A stretch of DNA of 64,000 nt, from the NCBI GenBank assembly GCA_965197635.1, contig OZ240218.1:1-64000 (forward strand). Direction: 5' to 3'. This document shows, piece by piece, positions 8,501 through 17,610 of the stretch; position 1 is the stretch's first letter; the number at the start of each line of letters is the position of its first letter. Both the position numbers and the translations under genes were made by a program. The DNA comes from Bin87 sp965197635 (GTDB lineage Bacteria > Chloroflexota > Dehalococcoidia > Lucifugimonadales > UBA3495). A model generated the notes under the pieces. The model searched no databases. It saw only the letters and a list, made by a program, of their open reading frames with translations, and was not told the DNA's origin.

Positions 8501-9417
8501 CAGCGCGCCGGCGGCCACATTATCCACCCGCGCCGTCCGGTGCCGCGCAATCGCAGCAGGTGGCCCCCCAGGGTGGTTACGTAGATGCTGCTCTGGTCAG
8601 CGTCGCCGAAACAGCAGTTGGTGGGCATATCGACGCCGACGGGCATGGGGTAGGTCTCCAGCACGCGGCCCTCCGGCGTCCACACATAGAGCATCGGGCC
8701 GGGACCGGTGGCCCAGTTGCCGGCGGTGCCCACGATGTTGCCCTCAGAGTCCAGGCACATCCCGTCAATGCCCCGCTGGGGACCGCGGTGGTCGGAGCCG
8801 AACTGGTGCAGCACGATGTACTGGCCCAGTGAGCCGTCGTCGTTGATGGGATACGACCGCAGCTCCCGCACGCCGTCCGGTTCGGGGTCGGTCTGGATGA
8901 TGTACAGGCTGCGGTCGTCAGGGGACACCAGCAGGCCGTTGGTGCCGGTGGTGTCGAAGGTCATGCGCTGGCAGGTGTAGCTGCCGTCGGGCTGCGGGTC
9001 GGCGCGCAGGATGTCCCGGCCTTCGATCTCCTGCACCTCGCTGGGGTCAACGTTGGCAGCGTTCCAGGGGTTGCTGAACCAGACGCGGCCCTGCCGGTCG
9101 ATGGCCAGATCGTTGGGAGTGTTGATCCGCTGGTCGCCCAGGTGGTCAACGATGGTGGTGGTCGTGCCGTTGGCCTCAAAGCGCACGATGGCCCGCCCGC
9201 CGGAGCTGCACCCGTAGAGACGGCCCTCGGCGTCAAAGGCCAGGCCGTTGGTGTGGTTGGTGTTCTCCCGGTACACGCTGCAATCGCCGGTCTCCGGGTC
9301 ATAGGCCATGATGCGGCTGGCCGGAATGTGGGTGAAAAGGACCCGCCGGCCGTCCCACGCCGGCCCCTCGGTCAAACGGCTGAACGGCCCGGCCACGTTA
9401 TCCCATTGCAATGCCAT
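8500..9417 (-). CDS. SMP-30/gluconolactonase/LRE family protein
   Basis: A 305-residue six-bladed beta-propeller of the SMP-30/gluconolaconase-like region family. Features are FSRLTEGPAWDG at the N-terminus (metal-ligand glutamate), NGLAFDAEGRLYGC, NTPNDLAIDRQGRVWFSNP (asparagine and aspartate metal ligands) and NGLLVSPDDRSLYI. Such proteins hydrolyse sugar or other lactones with a divalent metal. GGAGG precedes the ATG at 9417. The downstream membrane protein is probably co-transcribed. Confidence 0.87.
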   Translation of the reverse strand: MALQWDNVAGPFSRLTEGPAWDGRRVLFTHIPASRIMAYDPETGDCSVYRENTNHTNGLAFDAEGRLYGCSSGGRAIVRFEANGTTTTIVDHLGDQRINTPNDLAIDRQGRVWFSNPWNAANVDPSEVQEIEGRDILRADPQPDGSYTCQRMTFDTTGTNGLLVSPDDRSLYIIQTDPEPDGVRELRSYPINDDGSLGQYIVLHQFGSDHRGPQRGIDGMCLDSEGNIVGTAGNWATGPGPMLYVWTPEGRVLETYPMPVGVDMPTNCCFGDADQSSIYVTTLGGHLLRLRGTGRRGWIMWPPAR

Positions 9418-9463
9418 GTTGTTCCTCCCGTGAAAGAGTTCTGCGTACTGTCGTTGCCTGCCC

Positions 9464-9862
9464 TCATTTCGGCGGCCCTGTAATGACTTCCTCGATAATC
9501 ACGTCGCCGCCTTCCCAGGTATCCACCGTGACACGGCATCCTTCCAACAACGCCGTGCCCGGCAACGACTGGTCTATTGACTGGAAAATTTCTATGTGTA
9601 CAAGCCGCTCATGCCATAATGCCCTCGTGACATAGTAATCAAATCGGTCTGACGCGCCACTGGCTATAGTTGCTACGTGATCGCCCCGTCTAGTCAACCC
9701 AAGCGAGTCGATCACGGATGCGGGCAACATCAACCACCCGGTAAATCCGGTATCCAAGATAACCTCGAACTGCTGGAACTCCCCGCTGGCCTCTTCAATG
9801 GATACGGTAATCCAGGGCTCAAGCCCGTCGCCTGTGTTGCGCTCGACTTTCCCTCTAATCAT
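9464..9862 (-). CDS. Retropepsin-like (clan AA) aspartic protease
   Basis: A 132-residue protein with the aspartyl-protease signature VILDTGFTGWLMLP near residue 37 and a second half ending in a beta-rich EGGDVIIEEV segment. It is of the size of single-domain retroviral-type proteases that act as dimers. Similar small proteins are scattered in bacteria next to a small partner gene, as here: the upstream gene overlaps its start by eight bases. The substrate is unknown. Confidence 0.75.
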   Translation of the reverse strand: MIRGKVERNTGDGLEPWITVSIEEASGEFQQFEVILDTGFTGWLMLPASVIDSLGLTRRGDHVATIASGASDRFDYYVTRALWHERLVHIEIFQSIDQSLPGTALLEGCRVTVDTWEGGDVIIEEVITGPPK

Positions 9863-10151
9863 GCTCGGCTTTTCCGGACTTTAGATTGATGCTCCCGTAA
9901 GTGGCCCGGAAGCCCAAACGATGCGGCGCCGGAAAACCCACCCGTTCTGCCCAAGTAAACGCGTCAGGTCGTCGCTCAAGCAGGCGCAGAGTGGCGGTTA
10001 AGCTCTTGTCGGCAATCTCGTAGTCCCCGCTGTTCACGTCTATGACCACAACCTTGCCCTTGTACTCGGGCCCCAGCTTTGGGAGTATCTTTTCGTTGTA
10101 GATTGCCCGCCCCACGGTGGCCGCATCTTCTTTGTTTTGGTTGACTGCCAT
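9855..10151 (-). CDS. Small protein paired with the retropepsin-like protease
   Basis: A 98-residue protein starting MAVNQNKEDAATVGRAIYN. It contains KVVVIDVNSGDYEIADKSLTA and a C-terminal AFTWAERVGFPAPHRLGF segment. The start at 10151 is set by AGGAG eight bases upstream. Its end overlaps the protease start, so the two are surely co-expressed. No named family is recognised; a substrate, inhibitor or antitoxin-like role for the pair is conjecture. Confidence 0.65.
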   Translation of the reverse strand: MAVNQNKEDAATVGRAIYNEKILPKLGPEYKGKVVVIDVNSGDYEIADKSLTATLRLLERRPDAFTWAERVGFPAPHRLGFRATYGSINLKSGKAEHD

Positions 10152-10188
10152 GATTCCCACTCCTTAGCCCGGCGATTGGAACGCCGCC

Positions 10189-11190
10189 TTACAACCGGTA
10201 CGCCCGCGCCGCCGTTCCCTGGAACATGGCGGCCTTCTCCGCGTCCGAAAAGCCGGCGGCCACCCGCTTGAAGGCGTTCCAGCAAGTGGTGTAGGCGTAA
10301 GACGCCTTGTCCACCGGGAAGTTGCTCTCGAACATACACCGCTCCGGGCCGAAGTGCTCGATGCAGTGCGTCAGCCAGGGCCCGATGGTCTCCGCCAGCT
10401 GCTCCGAGTTGGGCGGCGTGTCCCATGTATGCCAGTCGTGGCCGCTGATTAGGTTGCCGAAGCCGCCCAGCTTGACTGCCACGTTCTCATGCGCCGCCAC
10501 CGCGGCAATGCCCCGCTGCCAGTCGGCGAACACCTCATCACGCCGTGCGGAGTAGGGGCCGATGCCCAACGGCCGGCCGACGTGGTTCAGGATGATGACA
10601 GCGTCGGGGAACGCTCCTGCCAGGTCGGCCAGCTCGCTCAACTGGGTGTGGTACACCAGGGCGTCGAAGCTCAGTCCCATGCGCTGTAGCCGGTCGAACC
10701 CGGCGCGGAAGTTAGCGTCTGCCAGCATCCCCGGCGTGTTGGTACTGCCCGGAGCGATTTCGGGGCTGGCGTCCCAGGCGCAAGAGAACCGAATGCCGCG
10801 GAAACGGTTGCCACTGGCGGCCAGATGAGCCTCCAGAACCGTCGCTACCGCGTCGCCCTGCATCAGGTTGGCGTTGGACACGATGCCGGCGGCCACCGCC
10901 GTCGGGCCGTACTGCCCGCTGGCGCTCTGGGCGGCGATGCCCTGCACGAACTCGGTCTCGCCCACGGCCCGCATCTCCTCCGGCCCTTGCGCCCGGTACA
11001 TGGAATGGCACTCGATGAACACCGTCTGCACGACGTTGTGGCCGCCGCCCAGATCCCCCGTCAGCTGGTCCAAGAGATAGCGGTCACCCGCCCGGTCCCA
11101 GAAGTGGTGATGCGGGTCGCAGATGGGCAAGTCCGGGTCAATCGCCTCCTCCACGTTCTGGGCCAGCCACTCTGCGCGTTGGGTGGACAT
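10189..11190 (-). CDS. Amidohydrolase family protein (PDC-hydrolase-like, COG3618)
   Basis: A 333-residue TIM-barrel amidohydrolase of the amidohydrolase-2 group. LPICDPHHHFWDR near the N-terminus gives the HxH metal site; later come IRFSCAWDASPE, ILNHVGRPLG and the C-terminal CMFESNFPVDK with the catalytic aspartate region. Relatives include 2-pyrone-4,6-dicarboxylate hydrolase and sugar-lactone hydrolases. The start at 11190 has GGAG eight bases upstream; the open frame extends to 11265 without a better start. It is probably involved in aromatic or lactone catabolism, but the substrate is open. Confidence 0.85.
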   Translation of the reverse strand: MSTQRAEWLAQNVEEAIDPDLPICDPHHHFWDRAGDRYLLDQLTGDLGGGHNVVQTVFIECHSMYRAQGPEEMRAVGETEFVQGIAAQSASGQYGPTAVAAGIVSNANLMQGDAVATVLEAHLAASGNRFRGIRFSCAWDASPEIAPGSTNTPGMLADANFRAGFDRLQRMGLSFDALVYHTQLSELADLAGAFPDAVIILNHVGRPLGIGPYSARRDEVFADWQRGIAAVAAHENVAVKLGGFGNLISGHDWHTWDTPPNSEQLAETIGPWLTHCIEHFGPERCMFESNFPVDKASYAYTTCWNAFKRVAAGFSDAEKAAMFQGTAARAYRL

Positions 11191-11320
11191 ATTCGCGTCT
11201 CCTAAGTATGTGCCAGTATGAGTGCGAAGTCCCTGGAGCCGCACTTGGTGAGATTGTCGAACCATCGTCCTCCGACAGACTCAGGACGAGCGGGCCAGGG
11301 CCAACTTTGCAATCGTTCCG

Positions 11321-11878
11321 CTAAATTGGCAGCGGCGCCTCGGTGATGTTGTCCGGCAGCTCCACGCCAAAAGCGTTCACGTTAAAGGCCAGCATGGCGT
11401 AGCAGCCCATCAGCGTAGTCAACTCGGTGGTTCCGTTCACGCCAAACTGAGCCACCACCGCGTCAAAGGCTCCCTGGCTGACCCGCTTGGTGCGGAAGAA
11501 TTCGCGGCCATAGTTCACCACCGCAACTTCGTCCGCCGCTGGGTTAGGCAGTTCCTGCCGGTCTCGCAGCGCGTCAACGATGTCATCGCGCAACCCGGCG
11601 CGGCGGGCCGGCGGGGCGTGGGCGTTCCAGATGAACTGGCAGTCGTTCTCCCGTGCCGCCAGCAGCATCGCCAGCTCCCGGATGCGGGGCGACAGCGACG
11701 TATCGGTACGCAGGTAGAGCGCCAGGCCGAGGGCGCGCTGGGCCACCTCAGGCGCGTTGAGCATCGCGGAGCCCGGGCCGGTGGCGGGCACCTCGCCCCG
11801 GTCGGCGACGAAGGCGTCGAAGGCGGCGCGTTCATTTTCAGGAACGGATTCTCGGGTCACGGTGGGCGTTCGGGCCAT
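11321..11878 (-). CDS. Carboxymuconolactone decarboxylase family protein
   Basis: A 185-residue AhpD-like all-helical protein. LSPRIRELAMLLAARENDCQFIWNAHAPPARRAGL carries the usual family core, but the CxxC of AhpD peroxidases is absent (NDCQF with a single Cys), so a redox role is doubtful. GGAGG precedes the ATG. It lies downstream of an amidohydrolase on the same strand, a pairing often seen in aromatic catabolism clusters. Confidence 0.85.
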   Translation of the reverse strand: MARTPTVTRESVPENERAAFDAFVADRGEVPATGPGSAMLNAPEVAQRALGLALYLRTDTSLSPRIRELAMLLAARENDCQFIWNAHAPPARRAGLRDDIVDALRDRQELPNPAADEVAVVNYGREFFRTKRVSQGAFDAVVAQFGVNGTTELTTLMGCYAMLAFNVNAFGVELPDNITEAPLPI

Positions 11879-11960
11879 GATTTCCTCCCTGCATCGGTGA
11901 GATGCGCCAGTCTAACACCGATGTCCCGGTCATGTGGCCTCTCGTTACACTTCCAAGCGG

Positions 11961-12228
11961 CTACCACCCCGACGGTTTGGTAATCCGCCCTTGCGCGTCG
12001 CTGACCACGGGCGGAACCTGGCTGCGCCGCAAATGGCTCCTACGCAGCCGCTTCACGCAGGTTGCCGAGCCCACCAAATCCCGGTGGGTGTAGCTATTGT
12101 TGTCGGGATTTACCACCGTGACCTTGCGGCCCAACTCGTCCCGCACGTACCGCATCGGGCTGGCCGGGGGTATCCTTCAACACGCGGTAATACAGGTTGA
12201 ACCCGTCAATGTAAAAACTGGTAATCAT
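11961..12228 (-). pseudogene. NYN/PIN-like domain protein with an internal deletion
   Basis: The minus-strand ATG at 12228 opens MITSFYIDGFNLYYRVLKDTP, the N-terminal signature of LabA/NYN-domain proteins with the first catalytic aspartate. After about 21 codons the frame changes and the sequence resumes as ELGRKVTVVNPDNNSYTHRD then LVGSATCVKRLRRSHL, the C-terminal part of the same family. The middle of the nuclease domain (about 130 residues) is missing, so the gene is dead. Confidence 0.6.
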
Positions 12229-12339
12229 TGATGCGCATTATAAAGACAGAGACCGCTGTTCAAAGCGGCCTCGACCCTACCGTCGAACCGATAGGGGTGG
12301 TAGAGCAATATGAGCGCAAACCAGTCATGCCATCAACCC

Positions 12340-12741
12340 TCACGGGGCGAAGCTGGACCTGGCCTGCGATCCCCAGCGTCCGTCAACGCAAGTCATTATC
12401 CACAGCGAGCGGTAGGTGGCGATTGCCGCGCCAGCCTCATCGCACCGGGTGAACTGTATCAGCACGTGTACCTTGTGCTCCGAGCTGTGCAACACCTCGG
12501 CGGAGTCGAGCACGGTGTGATGCCAGTCGGGGCCGGCGCGGGCGTAGAAGTCGCGCAGGTAGGTGGCCTCCAGCTCGGCCCGGTCGTGCCAGATGGCGAC
12601 GCTACCGCCGGACACACGGACGTGGGGCAGGTGCAGCAGGTCGTAAAGCGCGGCGTCATCGTGAGCATTCAGCGCGCCCATGAAGTCCTCAATAGCAGCT
12701 ACCGCCCGCTGCGCACTCTCCGGCCAGCGAGTTTCAGTCAT
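12340..12741 (-). CDS. NTF2-like (SnoaL-type) protein
   Basis: A 133-residue protein of the cone-shaped NTF2-like fold. AIEDFMGALNAHDDAALYDLL is the typical first-helix segment, followed by VRVSGG, RAGPDWHHTVLDSAEVLHSS and IMTCVDGRWG at the C-terminus. These are small ligand-binding or enzyme domains; the specific role is unknown. The start at 12741 is preceded by GAAGG. Confidence 0.75.
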   Translation of the reverse strand: MTETRWPESAQRAVAAIEDFMGALNAHDDAALYDLLHLPHVRVSGGSVAIWHDRAELEATYLRDFYARAGPDWHHTVLDSAEVLHSSEHKVHVLIQFTRCDEAGAAIATYRSLWIMTCVDGRWGSQARSSFAP

Positions 12742-12794
12742 TGGAAAGTACCTTCCTGATTGGGAACTTGGGCGTTGGCGTAATTCGGGCCTGG

Positions 12795-13433
12795 TCAACT
12801 GCGGTCAAAGATCCGCCGCGCCACGTCAAAACTGAAACCCGGCAGCACGTCCTCGCCGGACAGCGTACCCGGGTTGTCCAACCGCTCCGGTTCAACCTGC
12901 GCTGCCCGGTAGATGTACACTTGCCGGTTGCGCGCGTCGATCAGCCAGCCCAGCAGCGCGCCGTTCTCCAGGTAGAGCCGCATCTTGGCGTGCAGCGGCG
13001 CCAGATTGTCGGACGTGGAACGGATTTCCACTACAAAATCGGGGCAGAACGGATTCGCATCTCCGACGACATGTGTGTGTGAGTCCCACTTCCCCTGAGA
13101 TGTCCACGATGCGTCCGGCGCCAATATACCGCCGGCGGGCATCCTGAATGCCGCATTTGAACCTCGGGCTTCACCACCAAACTCTTCTGTCCACCACTCC
13201 AGTCGGGAGAAAAACTTGCCTTCGTCTCGGTCGCTGGGAAAATGAACCGGCGGCATAACGATAATCTCTCCTCCTGGACTGAGCTCGAACTGCCATATGC
13301 TGTCGCTGTTCTTGTTGCAGAAGTTGACAAACAGCTTTTCCAGCTCCCGCCCAGTGGCGGAGATGCCAAGGTGCCTGGGGTCTATCACCAGCGCATTGTC
13401 CAGCCAGATCCGCGTTTCTGTTCTCGTTACCAT
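12795..13433 (-). CDS. Uma2 family endonuclease
   Basis: A 212-residue Uma2 protein. It contains SPGGEIIVMPPVHFPSDRDEG, ILAPDASWTS, and CPDFVVEIRSTSDNLAPLHAK followed by MRLYLENGALLGWLIDARNR, which holds the conserved active-site block of the family. It differs from the copy at 1918 and belongs to another subgroup. AGGAG precedes the ATG. It is divergently oriented from the restriction-methylation gene that begins 139 bases away. Confidence 0.87.
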   Translation of the reverse strand: MVTRTETRIWLDNALVIDPRHLGISATGRELEKLFVNFCNKNSDSIWQFELSPGGEIIVMPPVHFPSDRDEGKFFSRLEWWTEEFGGEARGSNAAFRMPAGGILAPDASWTSQGKWDSHTHVVGDANPFCPDFVVEIRSTSDNLAPLHAKMRLYLENGALLGWLIDARNRQVYIYRAAQVEPERLDNPGTLSGEDVLPGFSFDVARRIFDRS

Positions 13434-13571
13434 GACGAAACTCCTGGCGCCATTCTAGCATGGGCTTACCGGAGAAGCCGTACCTCCTCGCTTTTGGAAA
13501 TCGTCAGCAGCAGGATTCGCCGGTTGCCACTCCGGTCGGCGGGTGATAATTTTCCGGTGGAGGATGACGTG

Positions 13572-16313
13572 ATGCCGCAATTGCCGACAATTACGCCCCG
13601 AGAGTTCACTGGCCGCTGGCGGGACGCCGGGTTTGGCGAACGGCAGGGGGCGCAGTCGTTTTTCAACGATCTGTGCGGGCTGGTGGGGCATCCGACGCCG
13701 GCGGGGTTCGGGGACCCGGAGGCCTTCACCTTTGAGAAGGCGGTGCCAGGCGGGTTCGCCGACGCCTACTTTGAGGAGCATTTCGGCTGGGAGTTCAAGG
13801 GTCGGGACGCGCAACTGGACGGAGCGTTTGACCAGCTGCTGCGCTACCAAGTACATCTCAAGACGCCGCCCCTGCTGATCGTGTCGTCGTTCCAGACGAT
13901 ACGGGTACAAACCAACTTCCCGGGGATGGAGACCGCGCGTTACGACATCGGCGTTGGCGAGCTGGGGCAACCGGAGCGGCTGGGGATGGTGCGGGACGTG
14001 TTCTTTGCTCCGCAGCGTTTCCGCGAGCGGCTGCGGTCGGTGGACGCGGTTACACGGGAAACGGCGGCGCTGTTCCAGTCCATCGTGGAGGACATGGAAG
14101 AGCGCGTTGATTGGTCGGGAGCCCGTGACCCGGAACGGTTGGCGAGGTATCTCAACCAGTTGGTGTTCTGCCTGTACTCGGAGGACGCCGGGCTGCTGCC
14201 GGAGGGCCTGTTCGCGCGCATCGTGCGGCAGCACTACCGCAATCCGGCCACCTTTGACCGGGCGATACGGAGCCTGTTCGCCCAGATGGCGACGGGCGGG
14301 TTTTCGGGCGCGGACGAAATCGCCCACTTCAACGGCGACCTGTTCAAATCGTCTGATCAGGGGCCGGTGGACACCGTGGAGCTGAGCACGGTGGCCCTGC
14401 AACGGCTGGGGGAGGCCTGCGAGAAGAACTGGGGCAGCATTGAGCCCTCGATATTCGGGACGCTGTTCGAGCGGGCTTTGGACGCATCCAAGCGGGCGCA
14501 GACGGGGGCGCACTACACGGGAGCCGACGACATCAAGCTGGTGGTGGAGCCGGTGGTGATGACGCCTCTGCGCCGGGAATGGGACGCCGCTCGTCAGGAA
14601 ATCGACGACCTACTTGATGAGGACGACGGGGATGCCGCGCAAGGCCGGCTGAAGGCATTTCGGCAGCGGCTGGCGTCGGTGCGGGTGCTGGATCCGGCGT
14701 GCGGGAGCGGGAACTTCCTGTACATCGCGCTGCGGTCGCTGCTGGATTTGGAGCGGGAGGCGATTGACTTCGCGGCGGCGCAAGGATGGACGGGGCTGAC
14801 GCCGATGGTGCAGCCAAACCAGATGCTGGGGCTGGAGATCAACCACTACGCGGCGGAGCTGGCGCGGACGGCGCTGTGGATTGGCTACATCCAGTGGCAC
14901 CAGGCCAACGGGTTTCCATACACGCAGAGTCCGGTGCTGACGCCGCTGGACACGATACGGCAGACGGACGCGATACTGGACCTGACGGACCCGGAGCATC
15001 CGGCCGAACCGGAATGGCCGGCGGCGGAGTTCATCGTGGGGAACCCGCCGTTTTTGGGCGGGAAGCTACTGCGGACCGGATTGAGCGACGAGTACGTTGG
15101 TCTGTTGTTCAGGCAGTACGACGAGCGTGTGCCGGCGGAAGCCGACTTGGTGTGCTATTGGTTCGAAAAGGCCCGCGCGATGATTGAAGCGGGCAAGGCT
15201 CAGCGGGCAGGACTGCTGGCGACACAGGGGATACGGGGCGGCGCCAATCGCAGAGTGTTGCAGCGCATCAAGGAAACCGGCGACATTTTCATGGCGTGGG
15301 CGGACCACCCGTGGGTGCTGGAAGGCGCGGCGGTGCATATCTCCATAGTCGGTTTTGACGACGCTTCCGAGTGCAGCCGGGAACTGGATGGCCAGTCGGT
15401 CGCGGCGATAAACGCCAATCTTACTTCGGGGGCCGACCTAACTGTAGCGTGCAAATTGAGTGGGAACCTGAACACGGCGTTTCAAGGCCCGGTCAAGGTA
15501 GGCCCTTTCGACATTCCGGACGCATTGGCGCAAGAGATGCTCAACAGCCCAAATCCGCACAACGAAAGTAATCGGGCAGTCATCAGCCCGTGGGTCAATG
15601 GCAAGGATATAACCGACCGTCCGCGCGGAATGTGGATAATCGACTTTAGCACTATGACATATGATCAAGCGGCGCTGTACGAAGCACCTTTCGAGTATGT
15701 GAATAGGAATGTGCGTCCGGCTCGGGAAAAGAATCGTGACCGGCAAAGGCGAACTAACTGGTGGCGGTTGGGACGTAGCGGCTACGATTTGCGTTCTGCT
15801 GTCAGTGTGCTAACGAGGTTTATTGTTACTCCAAGGGTTTCCAAACACAGGATATTTGTGTGGGCAACTCCCGATACGCTTCCAGACAGCGCGGTAGTGG
15901 CTATTGCTAGCGACGAAGATCACACGTTTGGCGTACTGCACTCCCGTTTTCACGAAGTTTGGGCTCTGGCGATGGGTACGCAGTTGGAAACTCGCCCGCG
16001 CTACACGCCGACCACCTGTTTTGAAACCTTCCCGTTCCCACGTTCCACCGACGCCCAGCAGGATGCCATCGGCGCGGCCGCCGCCGAGTTGAACCAGTTG
16101 CGGGAAGGCTGGCTGAATCCAGAGGGTGTGAGCGCGGTGGAGTTGCGGCGTCGGACGCTGACGAATCTGTACAACCAGCGGCCGACGTGGTTGGACAACG
16201 CGCACACTGCGCTGGATGCGGCGGTGGCGGACGCCTACGGGTGGCCGGCGGATTCGGCGGATGGGGAGATACTGGAGGGGCTGCTGGCGCTGAATTTGGA
16301 GCGGGCGGGGTAA
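13572..16313 (+). CDS. MmeI-like type IIL restriction-modification enzyme (DNA adenine methyltransferase)
   Basis: A 913-residue protein. SAM-binding motif I LDPACGSGNFLYIALRS is near residue 372 and the catalytic NPPF motif (FIVGNPPFLGG) is near residue 490, typical of N6-adenine methyltransferases. About 350 residues precede them, including AYFEEHFGWEFKGRDAQLD (ExK-like nuclease signature near residue 75). A C-terminal target-recognition region ends with LYNQRPTWLDNAHTALD. This order fits fused MmeI-like enzymes that cut and methylate with one polypeptide. The ATG at 13572 has GGAGG eight bases upstream; the frame is open to 13242 but those residues read as antisense of the Uma2 gene. Confidence 0.85.
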   Translation: MPQLPTITPREFTGRWRDAGFGERQGAQSFFNDLCGLVGHPTPAGFGDPEAFTFEKAVPGGFADAYFEEHFGWEFKGRDAQLDGAFDQLLRYQVHLKTPPLLIVSSFQTIRVQTNFPGMETARYDIGVGELGQPERLGMVRDVFFAPQRFRERLRSVDAVTRETAALFQSIVEDMEERVDWSGARDPERLARYLNQLVFCLYSEDAGLLPEGLFARIVRQHYRNPATFDRAIRSLFAQMATGGFSGADEIAHFNGDLFKSSDQGPVDTVELSTVALQRLGEACEKNWGSIEPSIFGTLFERALDASKRAQTGAHYTGADDIKLVVEPVVMTPLRREWDAARQEIDDLLDEDDGDAAQGRLKAFRQRLASVRVLDPACGSGNFLYIALRSLLDLEREAIDFAAAQGWTGLTPMVQPNQMLGLEINHYAAELARTALWIGYIQWHQANGFPYTQSPVLTPLDTIRQTDAILDLTDPEHPAEPEWPAAEFIVGNPPFLGGKLLRTGLSDEYVGLLFRQYDERVPAEADLVCYWFEKARAMIEAGKAQRAGLLATQGIRGGANRRVLQRIKETGDIFMAWADHPWVLEGAAVHISIVGFDDASECSRELDGQSVAAINANLTSGADLTVACKLSGNLNTAFQGPVKVGPFDIPDALAQEMLNSPNPHNESNRAVISPWVNGKDITDRPRGMWIIDFSTMTYDQAALYEAPFEYVNRNVRPAREKNRDRQRRTNWWRLGRSGYDLRSAVSVLTRFIVTPRVSKHRIFVWATPDTLPDSAVVAIASDEDHTFGVLHSRFHEVWALAMGTQLETRPRYTPTTCFETFPFPRSTDAQQDAIGAAAAELNQLREGWLNPEGVSAVELRRRTLTNLYNQRPTWLDNAHTALDAAVADAYGWPADSADGEILEGLLALNLERAG

Positions 16314-16324
16314 GGGAGAACCTA

Positions 16325-16456
16325 ATGGTTAGTAAAATCGTCGCTGCCGTCTCCGACGAAAACTTCGGGGAATACGTCTGGGCGGCGGTACCTATCGTCG
16401 TCATCATATTGGGGGCAATTGCGTTTGGCGCAATTGCCCTGACCGGGGGTGGTTAG
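16325..16456 (+). CDS. 43-residue single-pass membrane protein
   Basis: MVSKIVAAVSDENFGEYVWAA followed by VPIVVIILGAIAFGAIAL, a clear transmembrane helix. GGGAGAA precedes the ATG and it starts 11 bases after the methyltransferase stop. No family is recognised. It could be a small accessory or toxin-like peptide, or a chance frame between two copies of the methyltransferase tail. Confidence 0.4.
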   Translation: MVSKIVAAVSDENFGEYVWAAVPIVVIILGAIAFGAIALTGGG

Positions 16457-16480
16457 TCACAGAGGGACCAGGGTAAAGGC

Positions 16481-16640
16481 GGACGCTGACGAACCGGTAT
16501 AACCAGCGTCCGACGTGGCTGGACAACGCGCACGCCAGACTGAATGCGGCGGTGGCGGACGCCTACGGGTGGCCGGCGGATTTGGCGGATGGGGAGATAC
16601 TGGAGTGGCTGCTGGCGCTGAATTTGGAGTGGGCGGGTAG
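16481..16640 (+). pseudogene. Second copy of the methyltransferase 3' end
   Basis: These 160 bases match 16153-16313, the 3' end of the restriction-modification gene, at most positions, including the stop region. They encode a diverged copy of the tail (YNQRPTWLDNAHARLNAAV, then DLADGEILEWLLAL). It is a partial duplication or what is left of a second related gene. Confidence 0.7.
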
Positions 16641-16697
16641 TATATAATGCGAAAAATGGTGATATACGCTCCTATGGTCTGATTGAGAGGACTTTCC

Positions 16698-17111
16698 ATG
16701 ACCAGTGAACAGATTGAAACTTTGGCTGCCGCTGGCGAATCAGAGACACTAGAACTGAAGCGCAGCACTGGCCAACGCAGGGAAGGGGCACAGACAGTAT
16801 GCGCGATGCTCAATCATCGCGGAGGATATGTATTGTTTGGTATAGAGCCAGATGGTCGGGTTGTTGGTCAACAAGTTAGTGATCGCACAATAGAAGAAGT
16901 GACCCAAGAGCTGAGGGAAATCGAGCCGCCCGCTTGCCCACATATCGAGCGGGTTGGCTTAAGCAATGGGCAGGAAGTAATAGAAGTTCGTGCGGCCCTC
17001 CCAGTGGCCGCGACGGAACGACAGATACGGGAAGACTTGGCAATTTTGCGCACGCTCAATCTAGCGATCCCGTTCGGGCATGGCAGAGGGGCGCGATGGA
17101 GCCGTCTATAA
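16698..17111 (+). pseudogene. AlbA_2 (Schlafen AAA-4) protein with an internal deletion
   Basis: The frame starts MTSEQIETLAAAGESETLEL, then KRSTGQRREGAQTVCAMLNHRGG and YVLFGIEPDGRVVGQQVSD, a clear AlbA_2 divergent AAA-4 domain. After about residue 112 it jumps to TERQIREDLAILRTLNLAIP and FGHGRGARW, which is the C-terminal winged-helix signature of the same proteins. Normal members have about 400-550 residues, so some 300 are missing. It is probably non-functional. A TATAAT at 16646-16651 may be its promoter. Confidence 0.65.
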
Positions 17112-17610
17112 GAAAAGAACCGGCTTATTAATGGCTTATTCCGGCCTATTCGTCATAGCCGAAGGCCCATCTTTTCGGGCATATTTGCAAAGGTATCGCC
17201 GATTAATCCGGTGAGGGCATAGGCTTCTCGGTACGGCAAACGACCCGCTTGCAGGAGCGAACTACCGTTTCCGCGAAGCGGCGCCCAATACGCCAGCGTT
17301 GGGTATTCCAGAAATTGCCGCCGTCCTCGGTCTGCCGGCTGCGGGTTCCTTGCGTTTTGTGGGCTTTGCACAAAAAATCAGTTTTGGGACGATTTTTTGT
17401 TCAGTTCTCCGCAAAAACTGCCGTCTGGTGGGTCAGGGCAAGCGGTCGTAGTTGATGTCTCATGTTAACAGTCCGGTAGGCTGAGGCGGCTCTGTGGGCT
17501 CATCTTGCCATCCAGTGCCGTTAACGAAACCGGCCGCCCAGTCGTAGGGGCGGCCGGTTTCGCCACAGGTCGGCGTCAAGTTCATTGCAGCACGTGAACG
17601 TACCGTTGTG
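17112..17610. other. Intergenic stretch with a short unrecognised minus-strand frame
   Basis: A 72-residue minus-strand frame (17153-17371) contains EYPTLAYWAPLRGNGSSLLQ and ALTGLIGDTFANMPEKMG. It reads like the C-terminal end of a real protein but has no recognisable family or start. A strong hairpin lies at 17525-17562. Nothing else is seen. Confidence 0.35.
17525..17562. terminator. Perfect 15-bp GC-rich hairpin
   Basis: CGAAACCGGCCGCCC at 17525-17539 pairs perfectly with 17548-17562 around an 8-base loop. It lies downstream of the minus-strand gene ending at 17611 and could terminate it. There is no clear T-run. Confidence 0.5.

Noticed and set aside
13242..13571. An extra 110 residues at the N-terminus of the restriction-modification enzyme
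   Set aside because: They overlap the Uma2 gene in antisense, and a good ribosome-binding site exists before ATG 13572.
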